Shown piece by piece: positions 31,901 through 39,782 of a DNA stretch of 39,782 nucleotides. Every line of letters begins with the position of its first letter. Position 1 is the first letter of the stretch. The stretch covers positions 1-39,782 of the forward strand of contig NZ_LIQZ01000327.1 in the NCBI RefSeq assembly GCF_001418655.1, given 5' to 3'. Source of the DNA: Streptomyces phaeochromogenes. GTDB taxonomy: Bacteria; Actinomycetota; Actinomycetes; Streptomycetales; Streptomycetaceae. A program made the position numbers and the translations under genes. Under the pieces are notes generated by a model, which had not been told where the DNA came from, made no database searches, and saw nothing but the letters and a program-made list of their open reading frames with translations.

Positions 31901-31987
31901 CGGACCCGCAGTCTCCAACCGTGCAGCAAGCGGAGCGCCCCCGCACGACACCCCCCACCGCGCCACGACGAAGAGGAGGACCTCCGC

Positions 31988-33208
31988 ATGGGACAGCCGC
32001 AGCAGCCCGACGAGGCACAGGCCGGGGCAGCGGCCGGAAGGCCGCCCCTGGGCGTGGGCATGGTCGGATACGCGTTCATGGGCGCCGCCCACTCACAGGG
32101 CTGGCGCACCGTGGGCCGTGTCTTCGACCTGCCACGCCGACCGGTCCTCGCCGCCGTCTGCGGCCGTGACGCGGGAGCCGTACGAGCGGCGGCCGACCGG
32201 CTCGGCTGGGCCGCCGCCGAGACCGACTGGCGGGCGCTGATCTCCCGCGAGGACGTCGACGTGGTCGACATCTGCACCCCCGGCGACAGTCACGCCGAGA
32301 TCGCCGTCGCCGCGCTTGCCGCCGGCAAGCACGTGCTGTGCGAGAAGCCCCTCGCCAACACGGTCGAGGAGGCCGAGGCGATGGCCGAGGCCGCCCGAGC
32401 CGCGGCCGAGCGCGGCCAGGTGGCGATGGTCGGCTTCAACTACCGCCGGGTGCCCGCCACTTCACTCGCCCGGAAGATGGTCGCCGAGGGGCGTCTCGGC
32501 ACCCTGCGGCACGTCCGGGTGACCTACCTTCAGGACTGGTTGGTGGACCGGGAGTTCCCGCTCACCTGGCGGCTGCGCAAGGAGACGGCGGGCTCGGGAG
32601 CGCTCGGCGACCTCGGCGCGCACATCGTCGACCTCGCCCAGTACCTGGCGGGCGAGCCGGTCGTGGGAGTGTCCGCGCTCACCGAGACCTTCGTACGGGA
32701 GAGGCCGCTGCTGTCCGGATCCTCCAGCGGCCTCTCGGCGGCCGGGGGCAGCGACCGCGGGGCCGTCACGGTCGACGACGCCGCCCTGTTCACCGGACGG
32801 TTCGCCTCGGGGGCCCTGGCGTCCTTCGAGGCCACCCGGTTCGCCACCGGCCGCAAGAACTCCCTGCGCATCGAACTCAACGGCGAGAAGGGCTCGTTGG
32901 CCTTCGACCTGGAGCGCCTCAACGAACTCTCGTACCACGACGGCACGGAACCCGGCACCCACGCCGGCTTCCGCCGCATCCTCGTCACCGAACCCGACCA
33001 CCCCTACCTGGAGGCCTGGTGGCCGCCGGGCCACGGCCTCGGCTACGAGCACACCTTCACCCACCAGGCCCGCGACCTCGTGCACGCGATCGCGGACGGC
33101 GCGCAGCCGCTGCCCTCCTTCGCGGACGGGCTGCAGGTCCAGCGCGTGCTCGCGGCGGTCGAGGAGAGCGCCGAGAAGAACTCCGTCTACACCCCCATCG
33201 CGAGCTGA
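31988..33208 (+). CDS. Gfo/Idh/MocA family oxidoreductase
   Basis: 406 residues. The NAD-binding motif GVGMVGYAFMGAAHSQGW lies at 22-39 and the catalytic EKP at 119-121 (HVLCEKPLANT). The C-terminal beta-sheet domain begins near 150, with GSGALGDLGAHIVDLAQYL carrying the conserved Asp and His. There is no signal sequence, so it is cytoplasmic. Family members oxidise or reduce sugar hydroxyls; ThuB of Sinorhizobium, which works with ThuA on disaccharides through 3-keto forms, is one. Beside a sugar importer and with a ThuA-domain gene downstream, a 3-ketoglycoside-forming role is a reasonable inference. The start is ATG 31988 behind GAGGAGGA. Confidence 0.92.
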   Translation: MGQPQQPDEAQAGAAAGRPPLGVGMVGYAFMGAAHSQGWRTVGRVFDLPRRPVLAAVCGRDAGAVRAAADRLGWAAAETDWRALISREDVDVVDICTPGDSHAEIAVAALAAGKHVLCEKPLANTVEEAEAMAEAARAAAERGQVAMVGFNYRRVPATSLARKMVAEGRLGTLRHVRVTYLQDWLVDREFPLTWRLRKETAGSGALGDLGAHIVDLAQYLAGEPVVGVSALTETFVRERPLLSGSSSGLSAAGGSDRGAVTVDDAALFTGRFASGALASFEATRFATGRKNSLRIELNGEKGSLAFDLERLNELSYHDGTEPGTHAGFRRILVTEPDHPYLEAWWPPGHGLGYEHTFTHQARDLVHAIADGAQPLPSFADGLQVQRVLAAVEESAEKNSVYTPIAS

Positions 33209-33221
33209 GGAAGGCCAGTCC

Positions 33222-34226
33222 ATGCCGCGCAACTTCACGCTGTTCACCGGCCAGTGGGCCGACCTGCCGCTCGAAGAGGTCTGCCGGCTCGCCCGCGACT
33301 TCGGCTACGAGGGGCTCGAACTCGCCTGCTGGGGCGACCACTTCGAGGTCGACAAGGCCCTCGCGGACTCCACCTACCTCGACTCGCGCAGGGAACTGCT
33401 CGACAAGTACGGCCTCAAGTGCTGGGCCATCTCCAACCACCTGGTCGGCCAGGCCGTCTGCGACGCCATCATCGACGAACGCCACCAGGCGATCCTGCCC
33501 TCCCGTATCTGGGGAGACGGCGAGGCCGAGGGCGTACGGCAGCGGGCGGCGGCCGAGATCGCCGACACCGCGCGCGCCGCGGCGGCCTTCGGCGTCGACA
33601 CCGTCATCGGCTTCACCGGGTCCGCGATCTGGCACCTGGTCGCGATGTTCCCGCCCGCCCCCGAGTCGATGATCGAGCGCGGCTACGAGGACTTCGCCAT
33701 GCGCTGGAACCCCATCCTCGACGTCTTCGACACCGAGGGCGTGCGGTTCGCGCACGAGGTCCACCCCAGCGAGATCGCGTACGACTACTGGACAACTCAG
33801 CGCGCCCTGGAGGCCGTTGACCACCGGCCGGCCTTCGGGCTGAACTTCGACCCCTCGCACTTCGTCTGGCAGGACCTCGACCCGGTCGGCTTCCTGTGGG
33901 ACTTCCGCGACCGGATCTACCACGTGGACTGCAAGGAGGCCCGCAAGCGCCTCGACGGCCGCAACGGACGCCTCGGTTCCCATCTGCCGTGGGGCGACCC
34001 GCGCCGCGGCTGGGACTTCGTGTCCGCGGGCCACGGCGACGTCCCCTGGGAGGACGTGTTCCGGATGCTGCGCTCCATCGACTACAAGGGCCCCATCTCG
34101 GTCGAGTGGGAGGACGCGGGCATGGACCGCCTCCAGGGCGCACCCGAGGCACTCACCCGGCTGAAGGCCTACGACTTCGAACCTCCGACGGCGTCCTTCG
34201 ACGCGGCGTTCGGCGGCAACGACTAG
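33222..34226 (+). CDS. Sugar phosphate isomerase/epimerase-like TIM barrel protein
   Basis: 334 residues of the xylose-isomerase-like / AP-endonuclease-2 TIM barrel. Metal-binding acidic and His residues stand where expected at strand ends: HEVHPSEIAYDYW, NFDPSHFVWQ, HVDCKEARKR and ISVEWEDAG. There is no signal peptide. Starting 13 bp after the Gfo/Idh stop (GAGGAAGG ribosome site), it is tightly co-transcribed. Pairs of Gfo/Idh oxidoreductase and such TIM barrels act on 3-keto sugars in inositol and C-glycoside degradation (for example the DgpA and DgpB/C type enzymes), so processing of the oxidised product is plausible. The exact reaction is unproven. Confidence 0.9.
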   Translation: MPRNFTLFTGQWADLPLEEVCRLARDFGYEGLELACWGDHFEVDKALADSTYLDSRRELLDKYGLKCWAISNHLVGQAVCDAIIDERHQAILPSRIWGDGEAEGVRQRAAAEIADTARAAAAFGVDTVIGFTGSAIWHLVAMFPPAPESMIERGYEDFAMRWNPILDVFDTEGVRFAHEVHPSEIAYDYWTTQRALEAVDHRPAFGLNFDPSHFVWQDLDPVGFLWDFRDRIYHVDCKEARKRLDGRNGRLGSHLPWGDPRRGWDFVSAGHGDVPWEDVFRMLRSIDYKGPISVEWEDAGMDRLQGAPEALTRLKAYDFEPPTASFDAAFGGND

Positions 34227-34249
34227 CCACCCCCCTCACAGAGTTCGTT

Positions 34250-34271
34250 CCGGGGTGACGGCGCACCCCGG
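34250..34271 (+). other. Hairpin in the operon between the isomerase and sugar dehydrogenase genes
   Basis: CCGGGGTG (34250-34257) and CACCCCGG (34264-34271) form a perfect 8-bp stem with a 6-nt loop. It sits in the 91-bp gap, 24 bp after the isomerase stop. There is no T-run, so a processing or attenuation site between the cytoplasmic and secreted halves of the locus is likelier than a full terminator. Confidence 0.5.
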
Positions 34272-34317
34272 CGCATCGCACCCGCATGTACAACCAGCCC
34301 CACTCTGGAGGCATTCC

Positions 34318-36837
34318 GTGCACGGGAACGACCACATAAGCACCACCAGAACCGAGAGCCACAGACGACGCCCGAGACTGCGACTGCGCAAGGCGCTCGC
34401 CCTGTTCACCGGAGCGCTCCTCGCGGGTGCCTCGCTCACCCTGGCCACACCGCCGGCGGGCGCCGCCGTCGCCGACCCGGCCGCCGCGCCGGCCGCACCC
34501 GTGGCAGCCGAGGACTTCCAGCAGGTCACCCTCGCCAAGGGCGAACCCGAGGTCGGCGAGCCCATGTCGCTGGCCGTCCTCCCGGACCGCTCGGTCCTGC
34601 ACACCTCGCGCGACGGCGAACTGCGGATCACCGACAGTGCCGGCAACACCAAGCTGGCGGGCAAGCTCGCCGTCTACTCGCACGACGAGGAAGGCCTGCA
34701 GGGCGTCGGCATCGACCCCGGCTTCGCCGACAACCGCTTCATCTACCTCTACTACGCCCCGCCGCTCGACACCCCGGCGGGCGACGCCCCCGAGACGGGC
34801 ACCGCGGCCGACTTCGCGCCCTTCGACGGCGTCAACCGGCTCTCGCGCTTCGTCCTGAACGCGGACGGCACCCTCGACAACGCCAGCGAGAAGAAGATCC
34901 TCGACGTCCCGGCGACCCGCGGCATCTGCTGCCACGTGGGCGGGGACATCGACTTCGACGCGGCCGGGAACCTCTACCTGTCGACCGGTGACGACTCCAA
35001 CCCGTTCCAGTCGGACGGCTACGCGCCCATCGACGAGCGCGCCAACCGCAACCCCGTCTTCGACGCGCAGCGCACCTCCGGCAACACCAACGACCTGCGC
35101 GGCAAGATCCTGCGCATCAAGGTGAACGCCGACGGCTCGTACGCGGTCCCGGACGGCAACCTCTTCGCGCCCGGCACGGACAAGACGAAGCCCGAGATCT
35201 ACGCGATGGGCTTCCGCAACCCGTTCCGCTTCAGCGTCGACAAGAAGACCGGCATCCTCTACGTCGGCGACTACGGCCCGGACGCCGGTGCCGCCGATCC
35301 CGCGCGCGGCCCGGCCGGCCAGGTCGAGTTCGCCCGCGTCACCGAGCCCGGCAACTTCGGCTGGCCGTACTGCACGGGCAACAACGACGCCTACGTGGAC
35401 TACGACTTCGGCACCGGCGCGTCGGGGGCCTCCTTCGACTGCTCCGCGCCCAAGAACACCTCGCCCAACAACACCGGTCTGACGGACCTGCCCCCGGCCC
35501 AGACCGCGTGGATCCCCTACGACGGCGGTTCCGTGCCCGAGTTCGGCAGCGGCTCCGAGTCCCCGATGGGCGGCCCGGTCTACGACTACGACGCCTCGCT
35601 CGACTCCCCGGTCAAGTTCCCGGAGGCGTACGACGGCGACTTCTTCGCCGGCGAGTTCGGCCGCCGCTGGATCAAGCGGATCGCGTCCGACGACAGCGGC
35701 ACCGTGCAGTCCATCAACGACGTGCCGTGGACCGGCACCCAGGTGATGGACATGGCCTTCGGCCCGGACGGCGCGCTGTACGTCCTCGACTACGGCCTCG
35801 CGTGGTTCGGCGGTGACGAGAACTCGGCCCTGTACCGGATCGAGAACGCGACCGACGGCCATTCGCCCGTGGCACAGGCCGCGGCCGACCGCACCTCGGG
35901 ACAGGCGAAGCTGAAGGTCAAGTTCTCCTCGGCCGGCACCACGGACGCCGACGGTGACGCCCTCACGTACAGCTGGGACTTCGGCGACGGCGGCAAGTCG
36001 ACGGCGGCGAACCCGACGTACACCTACAAGAGGAACGGCACCTACACGGCGACACTGACCGCGAAGGATGCCACCGGGCGGACCGGCAGCGCCAGCGTAC
36101 GGATCGTCGTCGGCAACACCGCGCCGAAGGTGACCCTCCAACTCCCCGAGGACGGACAGCTGTTCAGCTTCGGTGACGCGGTGCCCTTCAAGGTCAAGGT
36201 GACCGACCCGGAGGACGGCAGGTCGATCGACTGCGCCAAGGTGAAGGTCAGCTTCGTCCTCGGTCACGACAGCCACGGCCACCCGCTGACCACCGCGAAC
36301 GGCTGCTCCGGCACCATCCAGACCAGCGCCGACGGCGGCCACGACGAGGACGCGAACATCTTCGGTGTCTTCGACGCGGAGTACACCGACAACGGAGGCG
36401 GCGGCCAGGAGGCGCTCACCACGCACGACCAGAACGTCGTCCAGCCCAGGCACCGGCAGGCCGAGCACTACGGCAAGTCGGAGGGCGTCACGATCCAGAC
36501 GAAGGCCACCGCACACGGCGGAAGGACCGTCGGTGACATCAACAACCGCGACTGGATCTCCTTCGAGCCGTACGTCCTGAGCAACGCCACGAAGATCACG
36601 GCACGCATCGCCTCCGGCGGCACCGGCGGCAAGCTGGAGGTCCGTGCGGGCTCGCCCACCGGCCGCCTGCTCGGCACCGCGACCGTCCCGGTGACCGGCG
36701 GCTGGGAGAACTTCCAGGACGTCACCGCCAACCTGACGAAGGCGCCGCGCGGCACCACCACGCTCTACCTCGTCTTCAAGGGCAGCGGTACCGGGTCCCT
36801 GTACGACGTGGACGACTTCACCTTCACAACCCGCTGA
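34318..36837 (+). CDS. Secreted PQQ-type sugar dehydrogenase with PKD and CBM6-like domains
   Basis: 839 residues from GTG 34318, chosen because GGAGG lies 6 nt upstream; the frame is open to 34255 but lacks a site. A signal peptide (about 22-50, ends PAGAA) is followed by a soluble glucose/sorbosone-dehydrogenase-like propeller (about 65-510: EGLQGVGIDPGFADNRFIYL, the catalytic-region HVGGDIDFDAAGNLYLSTGD with His206, IYAMGFRNPFRF, GEFGRRWIKRI). Next are a PKD domain (about 515-600, WDFGDGGKSTAANPTYTYKR), a connecting beta domain, and a C-terminal CBM6-like carbohydrate-binding domain (about 705-838). It should oxidise a sugar outside the cell, bound to a polymer. No PQQ synthesis genes are in view. 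Confidence 0.9.
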   Translation: MHGNDHISTTRTESHRRRPRLRLRKALALFTGALLAGASLTLATPPAGAAVADPAAAPAAPVAAEDFQQVTLAKGEPEVGEPMSLAVLPDRSVLHTSRDGELRITDSAGNTKLAGKLAVYSHDEEGLQGVGIDPGFADNRFIYLYYAPPLDTPAGDAPETGTAADFAPFDGVNRLSRFVLNADGTLDNASEKKILDVPATRGICCHVGGDIDFDAAGNLYLSTGDDSNPFQSDGYAPIDERANRNPVFDAQRTSGNTNDLRGKILRIKVNADGSYAVPDGNLFAPGTDKTKPEIYAMGFRNPFRFSVDKKTGILYVGDYGPDAGAADPARGPAGQVEFARVTEPGNFGWPYCTGNNDAYVDYDFGTGASGASFDCSAPKNTSPNNTGLTDLPPAQTAWIPYDGGSVPEFGSGSESPMGGPVYDYDASLDSPVKFPEAYDGDFFAGEFGRRWIKRIASDDSGTVQSINDVPWTGTQVMDMAFGPDGALYVLDYGLAWFGGDENSALYRIENATDGHSPVAQAAADRTSGQAKLKVKFSSAGTTDADGDALTYSWDFGDGGKSTAANPTYTYKRNGTYTATLTAKDATGRTGSASVRIVVGNTAPKVTLQLPEDGQLFSFGDAVPFKVKVTDPEDGRSIDCAKVKVSFVLGHDSHGHPLTTANGCSGTIQTSADGGHDEDANIFGVFDAEYTDNGGGGQEALTTHDQNVVQPRHRQAEHYGKSEGVTIQTKATAHGGRTVGDINNRDWISFEPYVLSNATKITARIASGGTGGKLEVRAGSPTGRLLGTATVPVTGGWENFQDVTANLTKAPRGTTTLYLVFKGSGTGSLYDVDDFTFTTR

Positions 36838-36849
36838 GGGAGGTGCGCC

Positions 36850-38256
36850 ATGCGAGCAACTGGCCGAACAGTGACCGCTGTCGTCGGCGCCGCCCTGCTC
36901 ATCGGGTGTGTGTCGGGACCGGCCGCCTCGAAGGGATCCTCCTCCGGCCCGTCGGGGTCCTCCGGGGCCTCCGAGTCGAAGAAGCCCTCGAAGGGTGAGC
37001 GGGTCCTGGTGTTCTCCAAGACCGCCGGGTTCCGGCACGACTCGATCCCCGAAGGGGTCGCCGCGGTGAAGAGCCTCGGCGCCGAGAACGGGTTCAGGGT
37101 GGACGCCACCGAGGATGCGGGAGCCTTCTCCTCGCGCAACCTCTCCCGGTACGACGCCGTGGTGTTCCTCTCCACGACCGGGGACGTCCTCAACGGGGCC
37201 CAACAGCGGGCCTTCGAGGGCTACATCAAGCGCGGCGGCGCCTACGTGGGCATCCACGCCGCCGCCGACACCGAGTACGACTGGGAGTTCTACGGTGGCC
37301 TCGCCGGCGCCTACTTCCAGTCGCACCCGGCGATCCAGCCCGCGCGGATCGAGGTCGAGGACCGGGCACACCCGGCCACCTCGCACCTCGGGGAGTCCTG
37401 GAACCGTACGGACGAGTGGTACAACTACCGCTCCAATCCCCGGGACCGGGCCCACATCCTGGCCTCGCTCGACGAGTCGTCGTACAGCGGCGGCACGATG
37501 AGCGGCGACCATCCGATCGCCTGGTGCCAGGAGTACCGGGGTGGCCGCGCCTTCTACACCGGCAGCGGTCACACCAAGGAGTCGTACGCCGATCCCGCCT
37601 TCCGGCAGCACCTGCTGGGCGGAATCCAGTGGGCCGTCGGCGCCGCGAAGGCCGACTGCCGCCCGGAGAAGGGGTATTCACCTCTCTTCGACGGGACCGC
37701 CGAGTCGCTGGCGGACTGGAAGCAGGCGGGACCGGGCTCGTTCTCGCTCTCGGACGACGGCACACTCACGTCGTCCGGCGGCCTGGGCATGCTCTGGTAC
37801 GCGGACCGCGGCCTCGGCTCGTACTCGCTGAAGCTCGACTGGAAAATGGCGAGTGCCTCCGGGGACGACAACTCCGGTGTGTTCGTGGGCTTCCCGGCCT
37901 CCGACGACCCCTGGTCGGCCGTCAACAACGGCTACGAGGTCCAGATCGACGCGTCCGACGCCCCCGACCGCACCACCGGGGCCGTGTACAGCTTCCAGTC
38001 CGCCGACATCGGGAAGCGCGACCGTGCGCTGAACCCGCCGGGGGAGTGGAACACGTACGAGATCCGCGTGGAGGGCGAACGACTCCGCGTCTATCTCAAC
38101 GGCGTGAAGATCAACGATTTCACCAACACCGATCCGGCGCGCAGCCTGCGTGACGGTCATGTCGGCATCCAGAACCACGGAGCCGAGGACCAGGTGTCCT
38201 TCCGGGACATCCGGATCAAGGAACTGCCGGCGCGATCCGGCGCGCAGGGCGATTGA
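36850..38256 (+). CDS. Secreted lipoprotein with ThuA and DUF1080 (3-keto-disaccharide hydrolase-like) domains
   Basis: 468 residues. A lipoprotein signal ends at LLIGC (Cys20), followed by a Ser/Lys-rich linker. The ThuA domain (about 50-265) has VLVFSKTAGFRHDSI, GGAYVGIHAAADTEYDW and GRAFYTGSGHTKESYADP, the glutamine-amidotransferase-like fold with a His-containing active region. The DUF1080 jelly-roll domain (about 275-462) has FDGTAESLADWK, DDNSGVFVGFP, NNGYEVQI and GEWNTYEIRVEGERLRVYLNGVKINDF. DUF1080 proteins include enzymes that cleave 3-keto-disaccharides. It lies 12 bp after the sugar dehydrogenase gene, both exported, so they probably act on the same extracellular glycan. The domain calls are secure; the substrate is inferred. 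Confidence 0.92.
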   Translation: MRATGRTVTAVVGAALLIGCVSGPAASKGSSSGPSGSSGASESKKPSKGERVLVFSKTAGFRHDSIPEGVAAVKSLGAENGFRVDATEDAGAFSSRNLSRYDAVVFLSTTGDVLNGAQQRAFEGYIKRGGAYVGIHAAADTEYDWEFYGGLAGAYFQSHPAIQPARIEVEDRAHPATSHLGESWNRTDEWYNYRSNPRDRAHILASLDESSYSGGTMSGDHPIAWCQEYRGGRAFYTGSGHTKESYADPAFRQHLLGGIQWAVGAAKADCRPEKGYSPLFDGTAESLADWKQAGPGSFSLSDDGTLTSSGGLGMLWYADRGLGSYSLKLDWKMASASGDDNSGVFVGFPASDDPWSAVNNGYEVQIDASDAPDRTTGAVYSFQSADIGKRDRALNPPGEWNTYEIRVEGERLRVYLNGVKINDFTNTDPARSLRDGHVGIQNHGAEDQVSFRDIRIKELPARSGAQGD

Positions 38257-38260
38257 GCGG

Positions 38261-38294
38261 CGGCGGGCGGAGGACGCCGGACCTCCGCCCGCCG
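38261..38294 (+). terminator. Strong intrinsic terminator closing the sugar operon
   Basis: CGGCGGGCGGAGG (38261-38273) and CCTCCGCCCGCCG (38282-38294) form a perfect 13-bp GC stem with an 8-nt loop. A pyrimidine-rich tail TCTTGTCCCCTTCTGTT follows. It starts 4 bp after the stop of the ThuA-DUF1080 gene, so the next gene is a separate transcription unit. Confidence 0.88.
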
Positions 38295-38417
38295 TCTTGT
38301 CCCCTTCTGTTCATCTCGTCTGCGGTAGCTGACTTTCCCGGCTGCCGCTTCCGGCTCGCGTTTCCGGCATGCGTTTCTCGCTTGCGAACGACCTCACGTA
38401 CGACAAGGAGGCTGCCC

Positions 38418-39551
38418 ATGTCCGCCGAATCCTCCGTCTCCCCGCCGCGGGTGGGAGTGTGGCTGATCGGAGCACGTGGCTCTGTCGCCACCACGGCCGT
38501 CACGGGCTGCGCCGCGGTGACCGCCGGGCTGCACCCGCCGACGGGCATGGTCACCGAGACCCCCGCGTTCGCCGACTGTGGACTGCCCCCGCTGTCGTCT
38601 CTCGTCTTCGGCGGTCACGACATGGTGGACTGCCCCCTGCCCAAGCGGGCGGAGGCGCTCGCCGCCGGGGGCGTGCTGCCGCCCGGACTTCCGGCGGCCG
38701 TCACCGCCGAACTCGCCGCCGCCGACCGGGAGATCAGGCTCGGCGGCCCGCTGTCCGGTGAGACGCGCGACGAGGACGAACTGGTCGAGGCACTGGCCTC
38801 CGACATCCGTGACTTCATGACCCGGTGCGATCTGGACCGCACGGTCGTGGTCAACGTGGCCTCCACGGAACCCGTGCCCACCGGCACGGAACTCCCGGCC
38901 AGCTCCCTGTACGCGGCAGCCGCGCTGCGGGCGGGCTGTCCGTACGTCAACTTCACCCCGTCCATGGGCCTGCACCACCCGGCACTGGCGTCCGCGGCTG
39001 CGGAGTCCGGACTGCCGTACGCGGGCCGCGACGGCAAGACCGGCCAGACCCTGCTGCGGTCGGTCCTCGGCCCGATGTTCGCGCAGCGCGCGCTGGCGGT
39101 CCGCGCCTGGTCCGGTACGAACCTGCTGGGCGGCGGTGACGGCGCGGCCCTCGCCGACCCGGGCGCCGCGGCGGCGAAGAACGCGGGCAAGGAACGCGTC
39201 CTGGCCGACACCCTCGGCGGGGTTCCCGAGGGCGAGACCCACATCGACGACGTACCGTCCCTCGGCGACTGGAAGACCGCCTGGGACCACATCGCCTTCG
39301 ACGGCTTCCTCGGCACCCGGATGGTCCTGCAGACCACCTGGCAGGGCTGCGACTCCTCCCTCGCGGCCCCGCTGATCCTCGACCTGGCCCGCCTGGTCGC
39401 CCGCGCCCACGAGGCGGGTTTGTCCGGCCCGCTCTCCGAACTCGGCTTCTACTTCAAGGACCCGGTGGGCGAGGGCCCCGCGTCCCTGGGCGAGCAGTAC
39501 GCGGAACTGGTGGGGTTCGCGGGGCCCTCGCCCACCGGGTCCTTGAAGTAG
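38418..39551 (+). CDS. Inositol-3-phosphate synthase-like protein, 3' end altered by an inverted copy
   Basis: The frame gives 377 residues from ATG 38418, which has AAGGAGG 6 nt upstream. The Rossmann motif VGVWLIGARGSVATTAVTG (12-30) and the family sequences VVNVASTEP, YVNFTPS, GRDGKTGQTLLRSVLGPMF, SGTNLLGGGDG and LGFYFKDPVGEGPASLGEQYAELVGFAG are those of actinobacterial myo-inositol-phosphate synthase-like proteins (NAD-dependent, cyclising a sugar phosphate). Residues up to about 366 look genuine. The last residues (PSPTGSLK) are read from the inverted copy of the gene that begins at 39518, so the true C-terminus is missing. It is its own transcription unit after a strong terminator. In some streptomycetes this family is found beside ebo-type gene clusters; the downstream region is not visible here. 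Confidence 0.82.
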   Translation: MSAESSVSPPRVGVWLIGARGSVATTAVTGCAAVTAGLHPPTGMVTETPAFADCGLPPLSSLVFGGHDMVDCPLPKRAEALAAGGVLPPGLPAAVTAELAAADREIRLGGPLSGETRDEDELVEALASDIRDFMTRCDLDRTVVVNVASTEPVPTGTELPASSLYAAAALRAGCPYVNFTPSMGLHHPALASAAAESGLPYAGRDGKTGQTLLRSVLGPMFAQRALAVRAWSGTNLLGGGDGAALADPGAAAAKNAGKERVLADTLGGVPEGETHIDDVPSLGDWKTAWDHIAFDGFLGTRMVLQTTWQGCDSSLAAPLILDLARLVARAHEAGLSGPLSELGFYFKDPVGEGPASLGEQYAELVGFAGPSPTGSLK

Positions 39552-39782
39552 AAGCCGAGTTCGGAGAGCGGGCCGGACAAACCCGCCTCGTGGGCGCGGG
39601 CGACCAGGCGGGCCAGGTCGAGGATCAGCGGGGCCGCGAGGGAGGAGTCGCAGCCCTGCCAGGTGGTCTGCAGGACCATCCGGGTGCCGAGGAAGCCGTC
39701 GAAGGCGATGTGGTCCCAGGCGGTCTTCCAGTCGCCGAGGGACGGTACGTCGTCGATGTGGGTCTCGCCCTCGGGAACCCCG
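39218..39782. repeat. Perfect long inverted repeat (at least 265-bp arms, 35-nt loop) at the window end
   Basis: Bases 39518-39782 are the exact reverse complement of 39218-39482, and the repeat runs to the last base, so its true length is unknown. The loop is 39483-39517. The axis lies near 39500. Both arms are coding sequence of the inositol-phosphate-synthase-like gene. No mismatch was found where compared (both ends and the region around the axis). Confidence 0.93.
39518..39782 (-). pseudogene. Inverted partial copy of the inositol-phosphate-synthase-like gene
   Basis: Read on the minus strand, this arm encodes the same segment as 39218-39482 of the plus strand (VPEGETHIDDVPSLGDWK through FYFKDPVGEGP). 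It has no start of its own in view and continues past the window edge. It is either an assembly or library fold-back or a real inverted duplication. Confidence 0.85.

Noticed and set aside
34153..37611. Open frame of 1152 codons on the minus strand
   Set aside because: It is a shadow of the PQQ-type dehydrogenase and ThuA-DUF1080 genes, which have clear domains, signals and ribosome sites on the other strand.
39218..39782. Transposon or telomere terminal inverted repeats
   Set aside because: Both arms are coding sequence of one metabolic gene with a 35-nt loop and no transposase. Streptomyces telomeres consist of many short palindromes, not one fold-back of a gene.

Overview
The window looks like chromosomal DNA from a Streptomyces or very close actinomycete. 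It has very high G+C with strong third-position GC bias, so nearly every gene carries long shadow reading frames. GTG and TTG starts sit behind GGAGG-type ribosome sites. Only one in-frame TTA codon was seen in the accepted genes. Four degenerate copies of an intergenic hairpin element common in streptomycetes are present. No rRNA, tRNA, CRISPR array, transposase or integrase was found.

Layout. 1-4824 (minus): a branched-chain-amino-acid-type ABC transporter (LivH-LivM fused permease running off the left edge, and a substrate-binding lipoprotein) beside a long-chain acyl-CoA ligase. 5173-7802: a drug-type MFS exporter divergent from a two-module Lrp/AsnC regulator. 7893-9967: a LysR regulator divergent from a bile-acid:sodium-symporter-family carrier. 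9906-13131 (minus): a secreted sialidase with a C-terminal LamG-like domain and a DUF4185-like membrane-anchored protein. 13461-14482 (minus): a coupled pair, a small membrane coiled-coil protein with a TTA codon and a membrane-anchored collagen-like protein. 14725-15267: an isochorismatase-fold protein lacking the catalytic Cys.

15543-23863 is a formate module. The minus-strand operon is ketopantoate-reductase-like, molybdopterin catalytic subunit, NuoE-NuoF fusion, Fe-S subunit, fdhD. Divergent from it lie an oxalate/formate-type MFS antiporter and a 48-residue membrane partner. The formate dehydrogenase is split: the part that is normally the N-terminus of the catalytic chain is encoded two genes downstream. 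24000-26658 holds a FabH-like ketosynthase, an FCD-type GntR regulator and an NmrA-like oxidoreductase.

26879-38256 is a sugar locus: ROK regulator, ribose-type ABC importer (ATPase, permease, Tat lipoprotein), Gfo/Idh dehydrogenase, TIM-barrel isomerase/epimerase, secreted PQQ-type sugar dehydrogenase with PKD and CBM6-like domains, and a ThuA-DUF1080 lipoprotein. A strong intrinsic terminator closes it. The genes suggest oxidative, possibly 3-keto-sugar, glycan catabolism.

38418 to the end holds an inositol-phosphate-synthase-like gene whose 3' end runs into a perfect inverted copy of itself (arms of at least 265 bp around a 35-nt loop, reaching the last base). This is either a fold-back assembly or library artefact at a contig end or a real inverted duplication.
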